From: Bauldia sp965232525
Lineage (GTDB): Bacteria; Pseudomonadota; Alphaproteobacteria; Rhizobiales; Kaistiaceae
Direction of reading: 5' to 3'
Assembly: GCF_965232525.1 (NCBI RefSeq)
Contig: NZ_OZ246980.1
Coordinates: 1,922,001 to 1,986,000, forward strand
DNA: 64,000 nt
A program made the position numbers and the translations under genes. Below are positions 1 to 9,120 of the stretch, piece after piece; positions within the stretch are counted from its first letter, which is position 1; each line of letters opens with the position of its first letter. A model generated the notes under the pieces. That model was not told the origin of the DNA, did not search any database, and saw only the letters and a list, made by a program, of their open reading frames with translations.

Positions 1-719
1 AGGTTGACGGATACCGCGTTCGACGCCGGGAGGAAGTGGGCCACATACATGTAACTGAAGTGCTCCCAGAACTTGCCGTCCACCCCGGAGCTCGCCGATG
101 TCGCGACGGCGTCGATGGTACCTTCGTTCAGAGCCGGAACAACGTCACCCCAGGGGAGTTGCACCGTTGTCGCGCCGATCCGGTCGTAGGCGGCCGTCAG
201 GGCATCGAACGCCGTCCGGACCTTGAGGGCCTGCAGGTCCTCGACCGTTTCAAGAGGTACCTGGGCGTAGAGGTAGGTCGTTGGCCATGGAACGAAGTAA
301 AGGAACTTCTGATTATGCCCGACGGCGCGTTCATGCACATGCGGCAGCCAGTGCTTGTGAAGAAGCGCTATTTCGTCGTGGTTCGACGCAAGGTTCGGAT
401 TCGCCGCCAGACCAAGCAGCGGTTCTTCAGCGGCTTGCTGAGGCAAAAGCATCTCTCCGATCGGCACCGTGCCGTCGCGAACCGCGGCGAGTATCTCCGG
501 CCCCTTGAGGCCTAATGCCCCGCCCGGATGGACCGTGATGACGACCTCGCCGCCCGTCGCCTCGTCGACCGCCGCGGCGAACGCCTTGGCGTTCTCGACG
601 TGAAAATTGCCTTCTGGCCACACCAGTGGCAGGTCCCACGCCGTTTCGGCATACGCCGGCGTTCCGGCGAACGCCGCTAAGGAAACGAACAGCATCCAAC
701 GTAAAGACCGTGAAATCAT
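1..719 (-). CDS. TRAP transporter solute-binding protein, DctP family (3' end outside window)
   Basis: The gene reads leftward off the window edge, so only about 239 residues are visible. It starts at ATG 719, preceded by a purine-rich GGGAAAGG ribosome site. The product begins with a signal peptide (MISRSLRWMLFVSLAAFAG, then TPAYA before the mature part). It continues with features typical of periplasmic DctP proteins, including the 'VWPEGNFHVENAKAF' stretch and a later 'VRTAFDALTAAYDRIGA' segment. Such proteins bind carboxylates in the periplasm and deliver them to a DctQM membrane pair. The partner genes would lie to the left and are not visible. The ligand cannot be predicted. Confidence 0.8.
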   Translation of the reverse strand, partial: MISRSLRWMLFVSLAAFAGTPAYAETAWDLPLVWPEGNFHVENAKAFAAAVDEATGGEVVITVHPGGALGLKGPEILAAVRDGTVPIGEMLLPQQAAEEPLLGLAANPNLASNHDEIALLHKHWLPHVHERAVGHNQKFLYFVPWPTTYLYAQVPLETVEDLQALKVRTAFDALTAAYDRIGATTVQLPWGDVVPALNEGTIDAVATSASSGVDGKFWEHFSYMYVAHFLPASNAVSVN

Positions 720-929
720 CGACGTCGCCTTTCCCGCTAGGGTTCAACTTCCTGCCGTTCCGGCCAAGCGAATGCGATACGCGCTATGGCTGCCTGTTCT
801 CTCTCATTGGAGATATAGCAATCGGCCAAATTCGACCGACGCCAAAGTCGACGTAGATGATGGGCGGCCCGGACCGCGATTTATTTTGCACCGCAAGATG
901 GCGAGCATGGGGCGAAAGTATGCGCGCCT

Positions 930-1469
930 TTACCCGCGCCGCCGTGTCCAGGGCCGGGTGCCGGCCGGGACTTCCTTTTCGCCGAGCGCCGGCTGGAGAT
1001 AGCGGGTGACCTCGGGCCATTCGCCCTTTTCGAAGGCGGTGACGAGCTGGGCGTCGTCGGTCTGGAAGGCGTCGATGCCGACCCGCGCCATCAGCGGCAC
1101 CTGGTCGATGAAGTAATCGCCGACCGCACGGATCTCGCCTTTGTAGCCGTCGCGGTCACGGAGCAGCCGGGCGATCGAGAAGGCGCGGCCGTCGGCGAAC
1201 TTGCGCATCTCGACCGCGATCGCCGGGAAGTGGGCGAGGTCGGCGACGATGTCGTCCCAGTCACTGTCGGGCGCGAACACCAGCCCGACCGGCGCGTTAC
1301 GGCGCTGGAGCGCGTCCCGTTCGTTGCGCCACCGCTCGAGTGAGACGAACACCGGCGCATCGTCGGGTACGGGCGCGTCGTCGGCGATGATCGTCCAGTC
1401 GTCGTCGACGAAATCGCCGTTCTTCCAAAGGGGCATCGGGTCTTCCGGTATCGCGGCGTCTAGGGCCAT
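930..1469 (-). CDS. DUF934 family protein of the sulfate-reduction operon
   Basis: A 179-residue cytoplasmic protein with the features of DUF934: 'VFVSLERWRNERDAL' near residue 50, then 'RKFADGRAFSIARLLRDR' and 'GEIRAVGDYFIDQ'. The family is regularly found beside cysH and cysI in proteobacteria and is thought to assist sulfite reduction; its biochemistry is not settled. ATG 1469 is chosen because it sits just after the cysH stop (1483), whereas the frame stays open upstream only inside cysH. It is the last gene of the minus-strand cys operon. Family assignment is firm; function is inferred from context. Confidence 0.85.
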   Translation of the reverse strand: MALDAAIPEDPMPLWKNGDFVDDDWTIIADDAPVPDDAPVFVSLERWRNERDALQRRNAPVGLVFAPDSDWDDIVADLAHFPAIAVEMRKFADGRAFSIARLLRDRDGYKGEIRAVGDYFIDQVPLMARVGIDAFQTDDAQLVTAFEKGEWPEVTRYLQPALGEKEVPAGTRPWTRRRG

Positions 1470-1482
1470 TACAATCCTATCC

Positions 1483-2224
1483 TCATATGCCGCCGCCGTC
1501 GGTTCCGAAAGTGGGTTCGTGGATGCCGCACTCGGTTTTGTCGAGACCGCGCCAGCGGCCGGAGCGTTGATCCTCGTTCGCCGCGACCCGGCTGGTGCAC
1601 GGTACACAGCCGATTGACGGGTAGCCCTTGGCGACCAGCGGGTGCGGCGGCAGGGCGTGCTTGGCGGCATAAGCCTTGAGGTCGTCGGGCGACCACTCGA
1701 TCAGCGGGTTGATCTTGATCCGCTCGCCCTCGGCCTCGAACAACTGCAGGGCGGCGCGCTTGGCGTTCTGGAAGCGCTTGCGCCCGGTGAACCACGCGTC
1801 GAAGTCCTTGACCGCGCGCTGCAGCGGCTCGGTCTTGCGCACGTGACAGCAGTGATCCGGGTTCGTCATCCACAGCGCCCGGTGCGGGTCTTCCGCCGCC
1901 AGCCGGTCCGGGTCGGGCGTGACCGTGCGCACGTCCTGGAGCCCAAGGGTCTCGGCGAGCTTGGTCCGGTACTCCAGCGTCTCGGCGAACAGGCGGCCGG
2001 TGTCGAGGAAGATCACCGGGACGGTGTTGTCGACCTCCGACAGGATGTGAAGGAGCACCGCCGACTCGGCACCGAAACTGGAGACCAGCGATATCTTGCC
2101 GGGGAACAATTCACGCACCCCGAGCTCCACCGCCGCGTGGGCGGTGAGGTCGGGATAACGCGCGTTCAGCGCAGCACTTTCCGCCCGGACTCCGTTGTCC
2201 GGGTCCACAGCCAGCGCGATGGCA

Positions 2225-2238
<14 letters not shown>
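1483..2238 (-). CDS. cysH: Phosphoadenylyl/adenylyl-sulfate reductase
   Basis: A 251-residue reductase that converts activated sulfate (PAPS or APS) to sulfite with thioredoxin as electron donor. The fold is visible in the nucleotide-binding 'SLVSSFGAESAVLLHI' and 'PVIFLDTGRLFAETLEYR' segments. The paired cysteines of 'DHCCHVRK' (near residue 128) and 'GCVPC' (near 210) are the [4Fe-4S] ligands of the APS-reductase-type subgroup. 'ECGIH' near the C-terminus supplies the catalytic cysteine. The chosen start overlaps the end of cysI by 14 bases, indicating translational coupling. The cluster-binding cysteines make APS rather than PAPS the likelier substrate, but the sequence alone does not prove this. 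Confidence 0.93.
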
Positions 2239-3886
<1,648 letters not shown>

Positions 3887-3893
3887 CTTTTGT

Positions 3894-4065
3894 TTCCCTG
3901 TCGGGCCTAGCGGCCTTCCGCGCCTCTTGCCTTAGTTCCCTGTCAGGCCGGAGCCTGTCCCGGGCGAAGACCCGGGAGCCTTCCACGCCTCTTGTGTTAC
4001 TTCCCTGTCGGGCCGGAGCCTGTCCCGGGCACCGACCCGGGAGCGCTCCGCGCCTCTTGTTCCTT
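3894..4065. repeat. Imperfect tandem repeat, about 65-bp unit, between cysI and the DUF2849 gene
   Basis: Three consecutive copies begin with TTCCCTGTC(A/G)GGCC and end with CGCCTCTTG. They lie at 3894-3935 (short, missing the middle), 3936-4000 (65 bp) and 4001 to about 4065. The two full copies contain a CCCGGG...CCCGGG inverted repeat, so transcribed RNA would form a row of hairpins inside the operon. The last copy runs up to the stop codon of the DUF2849 gene. Copies differ by a few substitutions. Confidence 0.85.
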
Positions 4066-4397
4066 CAGTCTCCGCGCGCCGCCAACTCCGCCCGTTCGGC
4101 GTCGCCATAGGCGATGGTCGGGCCGCGCTCGGCGCGAATCCGCTCGCGCAGCCGGATCGGCATCGGCACCCCATCGGTGACTTCCACGTCGATGGCATAA
4201 GGCTCGATCACCACGCGGGCGTCGTGCTGGGCCTGGCCGTAAGCCAGCGCCTCCTCCAATTCGTCGTCGCCGAGCACGCGGGCTTCGCCAATGTCGAGGG
4301 TCCAGCCGCCGTTTGAATCGAGGAAGACCACGAGGCCGTTGTCGAGGCGGTTGGCGGTGATCGCCTTGGCCGGGCCGGATTGTGCAGCTCTGAACAT
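4065..4397 (-). CDS. DUF2849 family protein of the cys operon
   Basis: A 110-residue soluble protein with the DUF2849 pattern: 'AITANRLDNGLVVFLDSNGGW' at the start, 'ALAYGQAQHDARVVIEPYAIDV' in the middle and 'PIRLRERIRAERGPTI' near the end. The family occurs almost only between cysG and cysI in alphaproteobacteria and is presumed to help sulfite reductase. No catalytic motif is visible. It starts 17 bases after the cysG stop, so it is co-transcribed with cysG. The family call is secure; the role is inferred from position. Confidence 0.85.
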   Translation of the reverse strand: MFRAAQSGPAKAITANRLDNGLVVFLDSNGGWTLDIGEARVLGDDELEEALAYGQAQHDARVVIEPYAIDVEVTDGVPMPIRLRERIRAERGPTIAYGDAERAELAARGD

Positions 4398-4413
4398 GGG
4401 CTCCGTCTCCCGG

Positions 4414-5829
4414 TCAGGCGGCGAGGGCGGCGAGCGGCGCCGGTGCCGCGTCGAGCGCGCCTTCGGCCACCACGTCGCCGATGATGATCAGCACTGGGCC
4501 GGTGAGCTCCGGTCGGGCGGCGAGGACGCCGAGCTCGTCGAGCCGGCCGGCATAGGCGGTGCGGTCGGCCCGCGAGGCGTTTTCGATCACCGCCACCGGA
4601 GTCGATCCCTTGAGCCCGGCTTCGACCAGCCGTGTTGCCACCTTGCCGGCGACCGAGCGGCCCATATAGACGGCGACCGTCACGCCGCCCAGCGCCAGGC
4701 CGGCCCAGTCGGGCAGGGTGTTACCGTCCGCGTCGTGGCCGGTGGCGAACACCAGCGACGAGGAGGCATTGCGCAGGGTCAGCGGGATTTCGGTCTCGGC
4801 CGCCGCGGCGAAGGCGGCGGTGATGCCGGGAACGATGTCGAACGACACGCCGGCCGCGCGCAGCGCCGCCATCTCCTCGCCGGCGCGGCCATAGATCAGC
4901 GGATCGCCGGATTTCAGCCGAACGACCCGGTTGCCGCTTTTCGCCTCGGTCACCAGGAGGGCGTTGATGGCGTCCTGGGAAAAGGAGTGATGGCCCTTGG
5001 CCTTGCCGACCAGAACCCGGCGCGCGTCGCGGCGGCCTTGGGCGACGACCGCCTCGGGCACAAGCCGGTCGTAGACGATGACGTCGGCTTCCTGAAGGGT
5101 GCGCTGGGCGCGCAGCGTGAGGAGGTCCTCGGCGCCGGGGCCGGCGCCGACCAGCGAGACATGGCCGGCGAGGTTGGGCTCGATCTCCAGCATCCGCAGC
5201 GCTTCGCCCTCGGCCTCATACATCCGCCCGGCGAACACGTTCTCCGCCACCCGTCCGGAGAAGAACCGCGCCCAGAACCGCCGCCGGTCGGTGACGGTGG
5301 CGAGGCTGCGAGTCACCCGTTCGCGCAGCCGGTCGGCGAGGCCGGCGAGATCGCCAAAGGCCGGCGCGAGCAGGCCCTCGATCCGCGCCCGCACGTGGCG
5401 GGAGAGCACCGGCGCGACGCCCTCGCTGCCGATTGCAACGGCGAGCGGCGCCCGGTTGACCAGCGCTGGCGTGAAAAAATCGCAGAGTTCGGGACGGTCG
5501 ACCACGTTGACCGGTACACCGGCCTGTTTGGCGAGCGCCCGGACTTGCGCGTCGGACGCCTCCGATCCGGTGGCGGCGAACACCAGCGCCGCGCCGTCGA
5601 AATCGCCGGCCGCCGGCGCGCGCCCGCGCCATTCGCCATGGGCGGCGATCAGATCGGCGCCGGTCTCCTTGTCGAGGCTCTCGGCGTAAACGACGATCTC
5701 GGCCTTGGTCTCGGCGATCAGCCGGATCTTGGCCGCGGCTTCCTCGCCGCCGCCGACCACTACCACCGGCCGGCCGGCAACCTTGTGGAAGGCGGGAAAA
5801 ACACTGAGCTTGCGCTGACTTTCGGGCAT
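4414..5829 (-). CDS. cysG: Siroheme synthase (precorrin-2 dehydrogenase/ferrochelatase + uroporphyrinogen-III methyltransferase)
   Basis: A 471-residue bifunctional enzyme making siroheme for sulfite reductase. Residues 1-200 form the CysG-A part: NAD-binding 'VVVVGGGEEAAAKIRLI' and 'FTPALVNRAPLAVAIGSEG'. From about residue 220 comes the SUMT methyltransferase: 'VSLVGAGPGAEDLLTLRA', 'ADVIVYDRLV' and 'VRLKSGDPLIYGRAGEE'. The second half methylates uroporphyrinogen III; the first oxidises precorrin-2 and inserts iron. It is the first gene of the minus-strand operon feeding DUF2849, cysI and cysH. A short GC hairpin (5842-5856) lies in its leader just above a GGAGA ribosome site. Confidence 0.95.
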   Translation of the reverse strand: MPESQRKLSVFPAFHKVAGRPVVVVGGGEEAAAKIRLIAETKAEIVVYAESLDKETGADLIAAHGEWRGRAPAAGDFDGAALVFAATGSEASDAQVRALAKQAGVPVNVVDRPELCDFFTPALVNRAPLAVAIGSEGVAPVLSRHVRARIEGLLAPAFGDLAGLADRLRERVTRSLATVTDRRRFWARFFSGRVAENVFAGRMYEAEGEALRMLEIEPNLAGHVSLVGAGPGAEDLLTLRAQRTLQEADVIVYDRLVPEAVVAQGRRDARRVLVGKAKGHHSFSQDAINALLVTEAKSGNRVVRLKSGDPLIYGRAGEEMAALRAAGVSFDIVPGITAAFAAAAETEIPLTLRNASSSLVFATGHDADGNTLPDWAGLALGGVTVAVYMGRSVAGKVATRLVEAGLKGSTPVAVIENASRADRTAYAGRLDELGVLAARPELTGPVLIIIGDVVAEGALDAAPAPLAALAA

Positions 5830-6143
5830 CGGTGGTCTCCACGGGCGACGCGCCCGTTGTCGGGACGGCCTAATGTGAGAACGAATCTAGTCAGTCCGAC
5901 GCCAGGGAACGAAGCCGGCGATTTCAAACCCAAGGGGCTGAGAGGAAAAAGATTTCAGGGGTGTGGGGTAGGGGAGGATGGGGGAGGGGCAACGGCGAAC
6001 GTACCACGGGTGAGTGCAATTTCACGATGCGGCGGCCGGCCAATCACACCATTGAAGTTCCGCGATCAACTACGTTACGCTACTGTTCGCCTAGCACTGC
6101 AGCCACCGACGGCTTCGCGCCGGTCTGCTACGAAACGGAACAA
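5830..6143. other. Intergenic region between cysG and the ATPase/TOPRIM insert
   Basis: This 314-bp stretch separates divergent genes. Near cysG it holds a perfect 6-bp inverted repeat with a 3-base loop (5842-5856) in the leader. From roughly 5960 it contains a G-rich tract (GGGGTAGGGGAGGATGGGGG), and the composition then falls toward that of the AT-rich insert. No tRNA, integrase or obvious attachment-site duplication was seen at this edge. The cysG promoter must lie here but no convincing -35/-10 pair was picked out. Confidence 0.5.
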
Positions 6144-6554
6144 ATGCTACGCCAAATCCGTGTCGACGGTTATCGATCTTTGACAGATTTCAAACTCGAG
6201 ATCAAGCCGGGTTTGAATATCCTTGTCGGTCCAAATGGTTCCGGTAAGACAAATATAGTATCTTTCTTCGAATTTTTATCTTATATGATTGAGGGTGCTC
6301 TGTCAGACGCAGTTTTTAAGTCTGGAGGCGTATCTGCAGTTTTTCAGCGAGTACCATCTGATTGCATAATCCCGCCGATAAAAATTGAAATACAGGGGCA
6401 AACTAGAAGAAAAAGCCCATTTCGATCCGAGAGAAATAGTGATCGAGGTTTGTATTATGAATATTCATGCAAGATAAAAATATCTGAAGAGGAGTCTTAT
6501 ATATACTATGCGGGTCAAACACTTAAAATAGCATATCTAAATGCGGCCGGATAG
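6144..6554 (+). pseudogene. AAA/ABC-type ATPase, N-terminal part (reading frame ended by in-frame TAG)
   Basis: This opens an AAA_21/OLD-like ATPase: 'MLRQIRVDGYRSLTDFKLEI' followed by Walker A 'GPNGSGKTN' near residue 30. ATG 6144 is the natural start because family members begin with this beta-strand. The frame stops at TAG 6552-6554 after 136 residues, but the same frame continues immediately with the rest of the protein, including Walker B. A single change of the TAG (for example from CAG) would restore a 465-residue protein. The DNA is far richer in A+T than its surroundings. I read it as half of a nonsense-interrupted gene rather than a real short protein. Confidence 0.75.
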
Positions 6555-7541
6555 TTGAAAAAAGACAAATTTAATCAAATACAGTGGGATTTGCATGTAA
6601 ATTCCAAATCAAATTACAACTCTCCATCGAATTTTACGATTAGGAAGATTGATTTTCGTACAAATAATCTTCCTTACTACTATTTTCCAGTAGAGGAAAA
6701 TCAAGATAGAAAAATTCGAATATCTCATATAGAAAGAAGAGTCGAGCGTATTGATCTTTCTTCTCGAAATATACTTGAGCTATCAGATCATTTTTTCCCC
6801 GAGATGAGGGCGATTAAATCTGATCTGTTTACTGGAAGATCATACAATATTCATCCTCGCAATGTGAAGGATAGGGAAGACATATCAGTTCCCGTAGGTG
6901 TTGAATTCGATGGCTCTGGCACTGCAGCTACTCTCTTCGCCTTGTGGAAAAGCAAGCTGCGCCCACACGTAGTGGCAAGACCGGAACGTCTACGTTCGCC
7001 GTTATACTTGAGGCGACCTGCCACTTTAAGTAAGCGTATGTATGATGAAGTGCTCTCTATGATGGAAATTGTAAACGAATCTATAATAGATATGCAGGTG
7101 AGCGTCGACAAAATAGAGAATTTCATCCGAATTATGTTCAGAATAGATTCTGAGGATGGAGAAATCGAAATACCTCTCCAAAATATGTCCGATGGAACAG
7201 CAAAATGGCTGGCATTGGTAACATCGATCATGACAAATAGAGCAATATTTGCAATAGAGGAGCCGGAAAACTATCTACACCCCTATATGCAAAAGGAAGT
7301 TATTGAGATAATGAGAGAAAGTACAAATCAAAATAGAACGGAAAGATTTGCGATAATCACAACTCATAGTGAAACACTTCTCAATGCGGCAAGGCCTGAA
7401 GAAGTCATTTTGGTGACAATGGAAAAAGGCGTATCTGTAGCAGTCAGAATAGGCGAACCTGAACGATTGGCGGAGCATATTAAGAAGTCGGGATTTGGGC
7501 TTGGTCACTACTACCTTATGGGTGCGTTGCCTTATGCCTGA
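6555..7541 (+). pseudogene. AAA/ABC-type ATPase, C-terminal part (continues the interrupted frame)
   Basis: This stretch of 328 codons continues the preceding ATPase frame without a shift. It carries the remaining ATPase motifs: the signature-like 'LQNMSDGTAKWLALV', Walker B 'AIFAIEEPENYLHP' and the switch histidine 'IITTHSETLL'. It could be made separately, since a TTG follows directly after the TAG. However, it would lack Walker A and could bind ATP only together with the N-terminal piece. It overlaps the next gene by 8 bases, as in tightly coupled two-gene modules. It may be inactive, a split but complementing ATPase, or a frame read through the stop. A point mutation is the simplest explanation. 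Confidence 0.75.
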
Positions 7542-8112
7542 TCCAGCTTTTCTGGTGGAAGGCCATATGGAGCAACTTGCTCTTAAGCGATTGGGCTGCA
7601 AGGTCCCAATTCAACGCATTGAGGCAAATGGCGATAGCGTTGAGATGTCGGCTATGGCAGTTAGAGTGGCCGCATTGTGGAAAATACTTGGCAATAAGTA
7701 TTATCCAGTGTACGTAATATTTGATCGGGAGAACCGTGTTGAAACAGCGGAACAGTTAGAGTTGGAATTGATCCGAGTTCTCGTTGATATTCACGGCTGT
7801 CCGGAAGAACAATTTGTTGTTTGCTGTTGTGATCGAATGATTGAAAATTGGATATTGGCGGACAGCGAGCTATGCGAGTCGGAATTCGGTGGCTGTGAGG
7901 AAGTATGTGAAGGGGTTCATGGAAAGAAAAAGCTGAAGAACCTCCTGGGGCGTAAAGGTATGTATAGTGAGACAACGGTGGGGGTAAAATTGCTCACACA
8001 AGCAAATTCAGCAACATTGGTGTCAAGGAGTCCGAGTTTCCGCCGTTTCGCGATGCGGTCGCATTTTAGATGTAGCTGGCTTGAACCGGCCCGCATGGAA
8101 CTATGCAAGTAG
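7534..8112 (+). CDS. TOPRIM/DUF4276-like putative nuclease, partner of the AAA ATPase
   Basis: A 192-residue protein resembling the DUF4276/RloB branch of TOPRIM proteins. It has 'FLVEGHMEQLALKRLG' near the N-terminus (the glutamate motif), 'PVYVIFDREN' near residue 65 in the position of the DxD motif, and 'CCDRMIENWILAD'. It ends with 'YSETTVGVKLL' and 'SRSPSFRRF', as expected for the family, so it looks complete. ATG 7534 is chosen because the family motif follows at once and the start overlaps the ATPase stop. ATPase-TOPRIM pairs of this sort (for example PARIS AriA/AriB, or Gabija GajA in one chain) act in phage defence. Nuclease activity here is an inference. The DNA is AT-rich like the ATPase gene. 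Confidence 0.7.
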   Translation: MPDPAFLVEGHMEQLALKRLGCKVPIQRIEANGDSVEMSAMAVRVAALWKILGNKYYPVYVIFDRENRVETAEQLELELIRVLVDIHGCPEEQFVVCCCDRMIENWILADSELCESEFGGCEEVCEGVHGKKKLKNLLGRKGMYSETTVGVKLLTQANSATLVSRSPSFRRFAMRSHFRCSWLEPARMELCK

Positions 8113-8154
8113 GATTTGGTGTAGCGTTGTATAGTCGAACATACAGTCATACAG

Positions 8155-8366
8155 CTAGGGGCCGGAGTGCCTGCAGCATGCCTTGAAATCTCCGGCCCGA
8201 TCCGCATGGGCAGGGGGCGTTGCGGCCGAGTTTCTCGATCAGCTCGACGTCGCCATGGACGAAGCGCTGGCCGCGCTTGACCCGGGTTTCGGACGGGAAC
8301 GACTTGCGCCGCTTACGGGTGACCTCGAAAGGACGGGAGGTCGGTGATGTCGCGATGCTTGCGCAT
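8155..8366 (-). pseudogene. Small SEC-C metal-binding protein, frameshifted relic
   Basis: On the minus strand a small SEC-C protein can be pieced together from three frame segments. ATG 8366 opens 'MRKHRDITDLPSFRG'. A shifted frame then gives 'TRVKRGQRFVHGDVELIEKL' and 'GRNAPCPCGSGRRF'. After one extra C the sequence continues as 'KACCRHSGP' to TAG 8155-8157. The intact family ends in CPCGSGRRFK.CC and binds zinc, so the last cysteine pair is split off by the second frameshift. I read this as a decayed gene of about 70 codons at the edge of the AT-rich insert. A sequencing error at either site is the alternative. Confidence 0.6.
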
Positions 8367-8591
8367 GGCTGCCTCCATCGGTTGCCGGCGGTAGCGCTTG
8401 CCGGGACGCTGCATGTAGCAGACGCCGGTAGCGATCGTGAAGTGGCCGCGCGCGATGGCCCGGCCTGTCTCGGGTCCACCGATATCGCACAATCCCGACC
8501 GCCCGCGCCGCTTAGGGTGTCATGATCATGCCGTTCGGTGGCATGATCGAGGCCGTCGATTCCCGCACCTACTGTTGACCAGAGGACTCCT

Positions 8592-9053
8592 ATGCTGAAA
8601 ACAACCCTCGCCGCTCTCGCTCTCGCCGCCCCCTTTGTCCTCACCGGTCCCGCTGCTGCCATAGAAGCCCAGGCCGACGTCAATCTGGTTGGTACCTGGG
8701 TGGCGACCGCCTACGCCGGCCAGACCTCGCGCGGTACCAGCATTGCCCTCGGCGAGGGCAACTGGGCGGAGATCGAGATCACGTCCCACGACGGCCCGGT
8801 GTTCACCGGGGTGATGCGCTGGGGGCTCGCCAGTGATGAGCACGGCCTCCATGACGGCGAGGCCGAGACCACCGAGGCCGAGGAGAACATCATCGGTGTG
8901 CTCAATCTCGACGACACCACCTATTCGGTCGTCGAGTATCCGGACAGCACCGTTCGCCAGTTTCTGCTGACCAACGAAAATACGCTCGAAGTGGTCAGTT
9001 ACGAGGCCGGTCCTAACGCTGTCGTCAGCCGCGCGACCTATAACCGTCAGTGA
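8592..9053 (+). CDS. Secreted protein of unknown function
   Basis: A 153-residue protein with a clear signal peptide (MLKTTLAALALAAPFVLTG, cleaved after 'PAAA'). ATG 8592 follows an AGAGGA ribosome site. The mature part is acidic and beta-rich: 'LVGTWVATAYAGQTSRGTSI', then 'GVMRWGL' and 'QFLLTNENTLEVVSYE'. This resembles small lipocalin-like or 'protocatechuate-associated' periplasmic beta-barrels, but I do not recognise the family with confidence. It lies 67 bases upstream of the phytochelatin-synthase-like gene in the same direction, so joint transcription is likely. Confidence 0.75.
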   Translation: MLKTTLAALALAAPFVLTGPAAAIEAQADVNLVGTWVATAYAGQTSRGTSIALGEGNWAEIEITSHDGPVFTGVMRWGLASDEHGLHDGEAETTEAEENIIGVLNLDDTTYSVVEYPDSTVRQFLLTNENTLEVVSYEAGPNAVVSRATYNRQ

Positions 9054-9120
9054 CGTCAACCCCTTGATTTCGGCACCCTTTCCGCGCAATTGTCCGACAA
9101 ATTGCGTGAAAGGAAGCCCC

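Noticed and set aside
3894..4065. Possible CRISPR array
   Set aside because: The units are directly adjacent with no unique spacers of even length, so this is a plain tandem repeat.
5830..6143. Possible riboswitch in the cysG leader
   Set aside because: Only a short GC hairpin is present; no conserved riboswitch core could be matched by eye.
4291..6183. Long plus-strand open frame opposite cysG
   Set aside because: It is antisense to a clear siroheme synthase, rich in Arg/Gly/Ala and without any domain. In GC-rich DNA such shadow frames stay open by chance.
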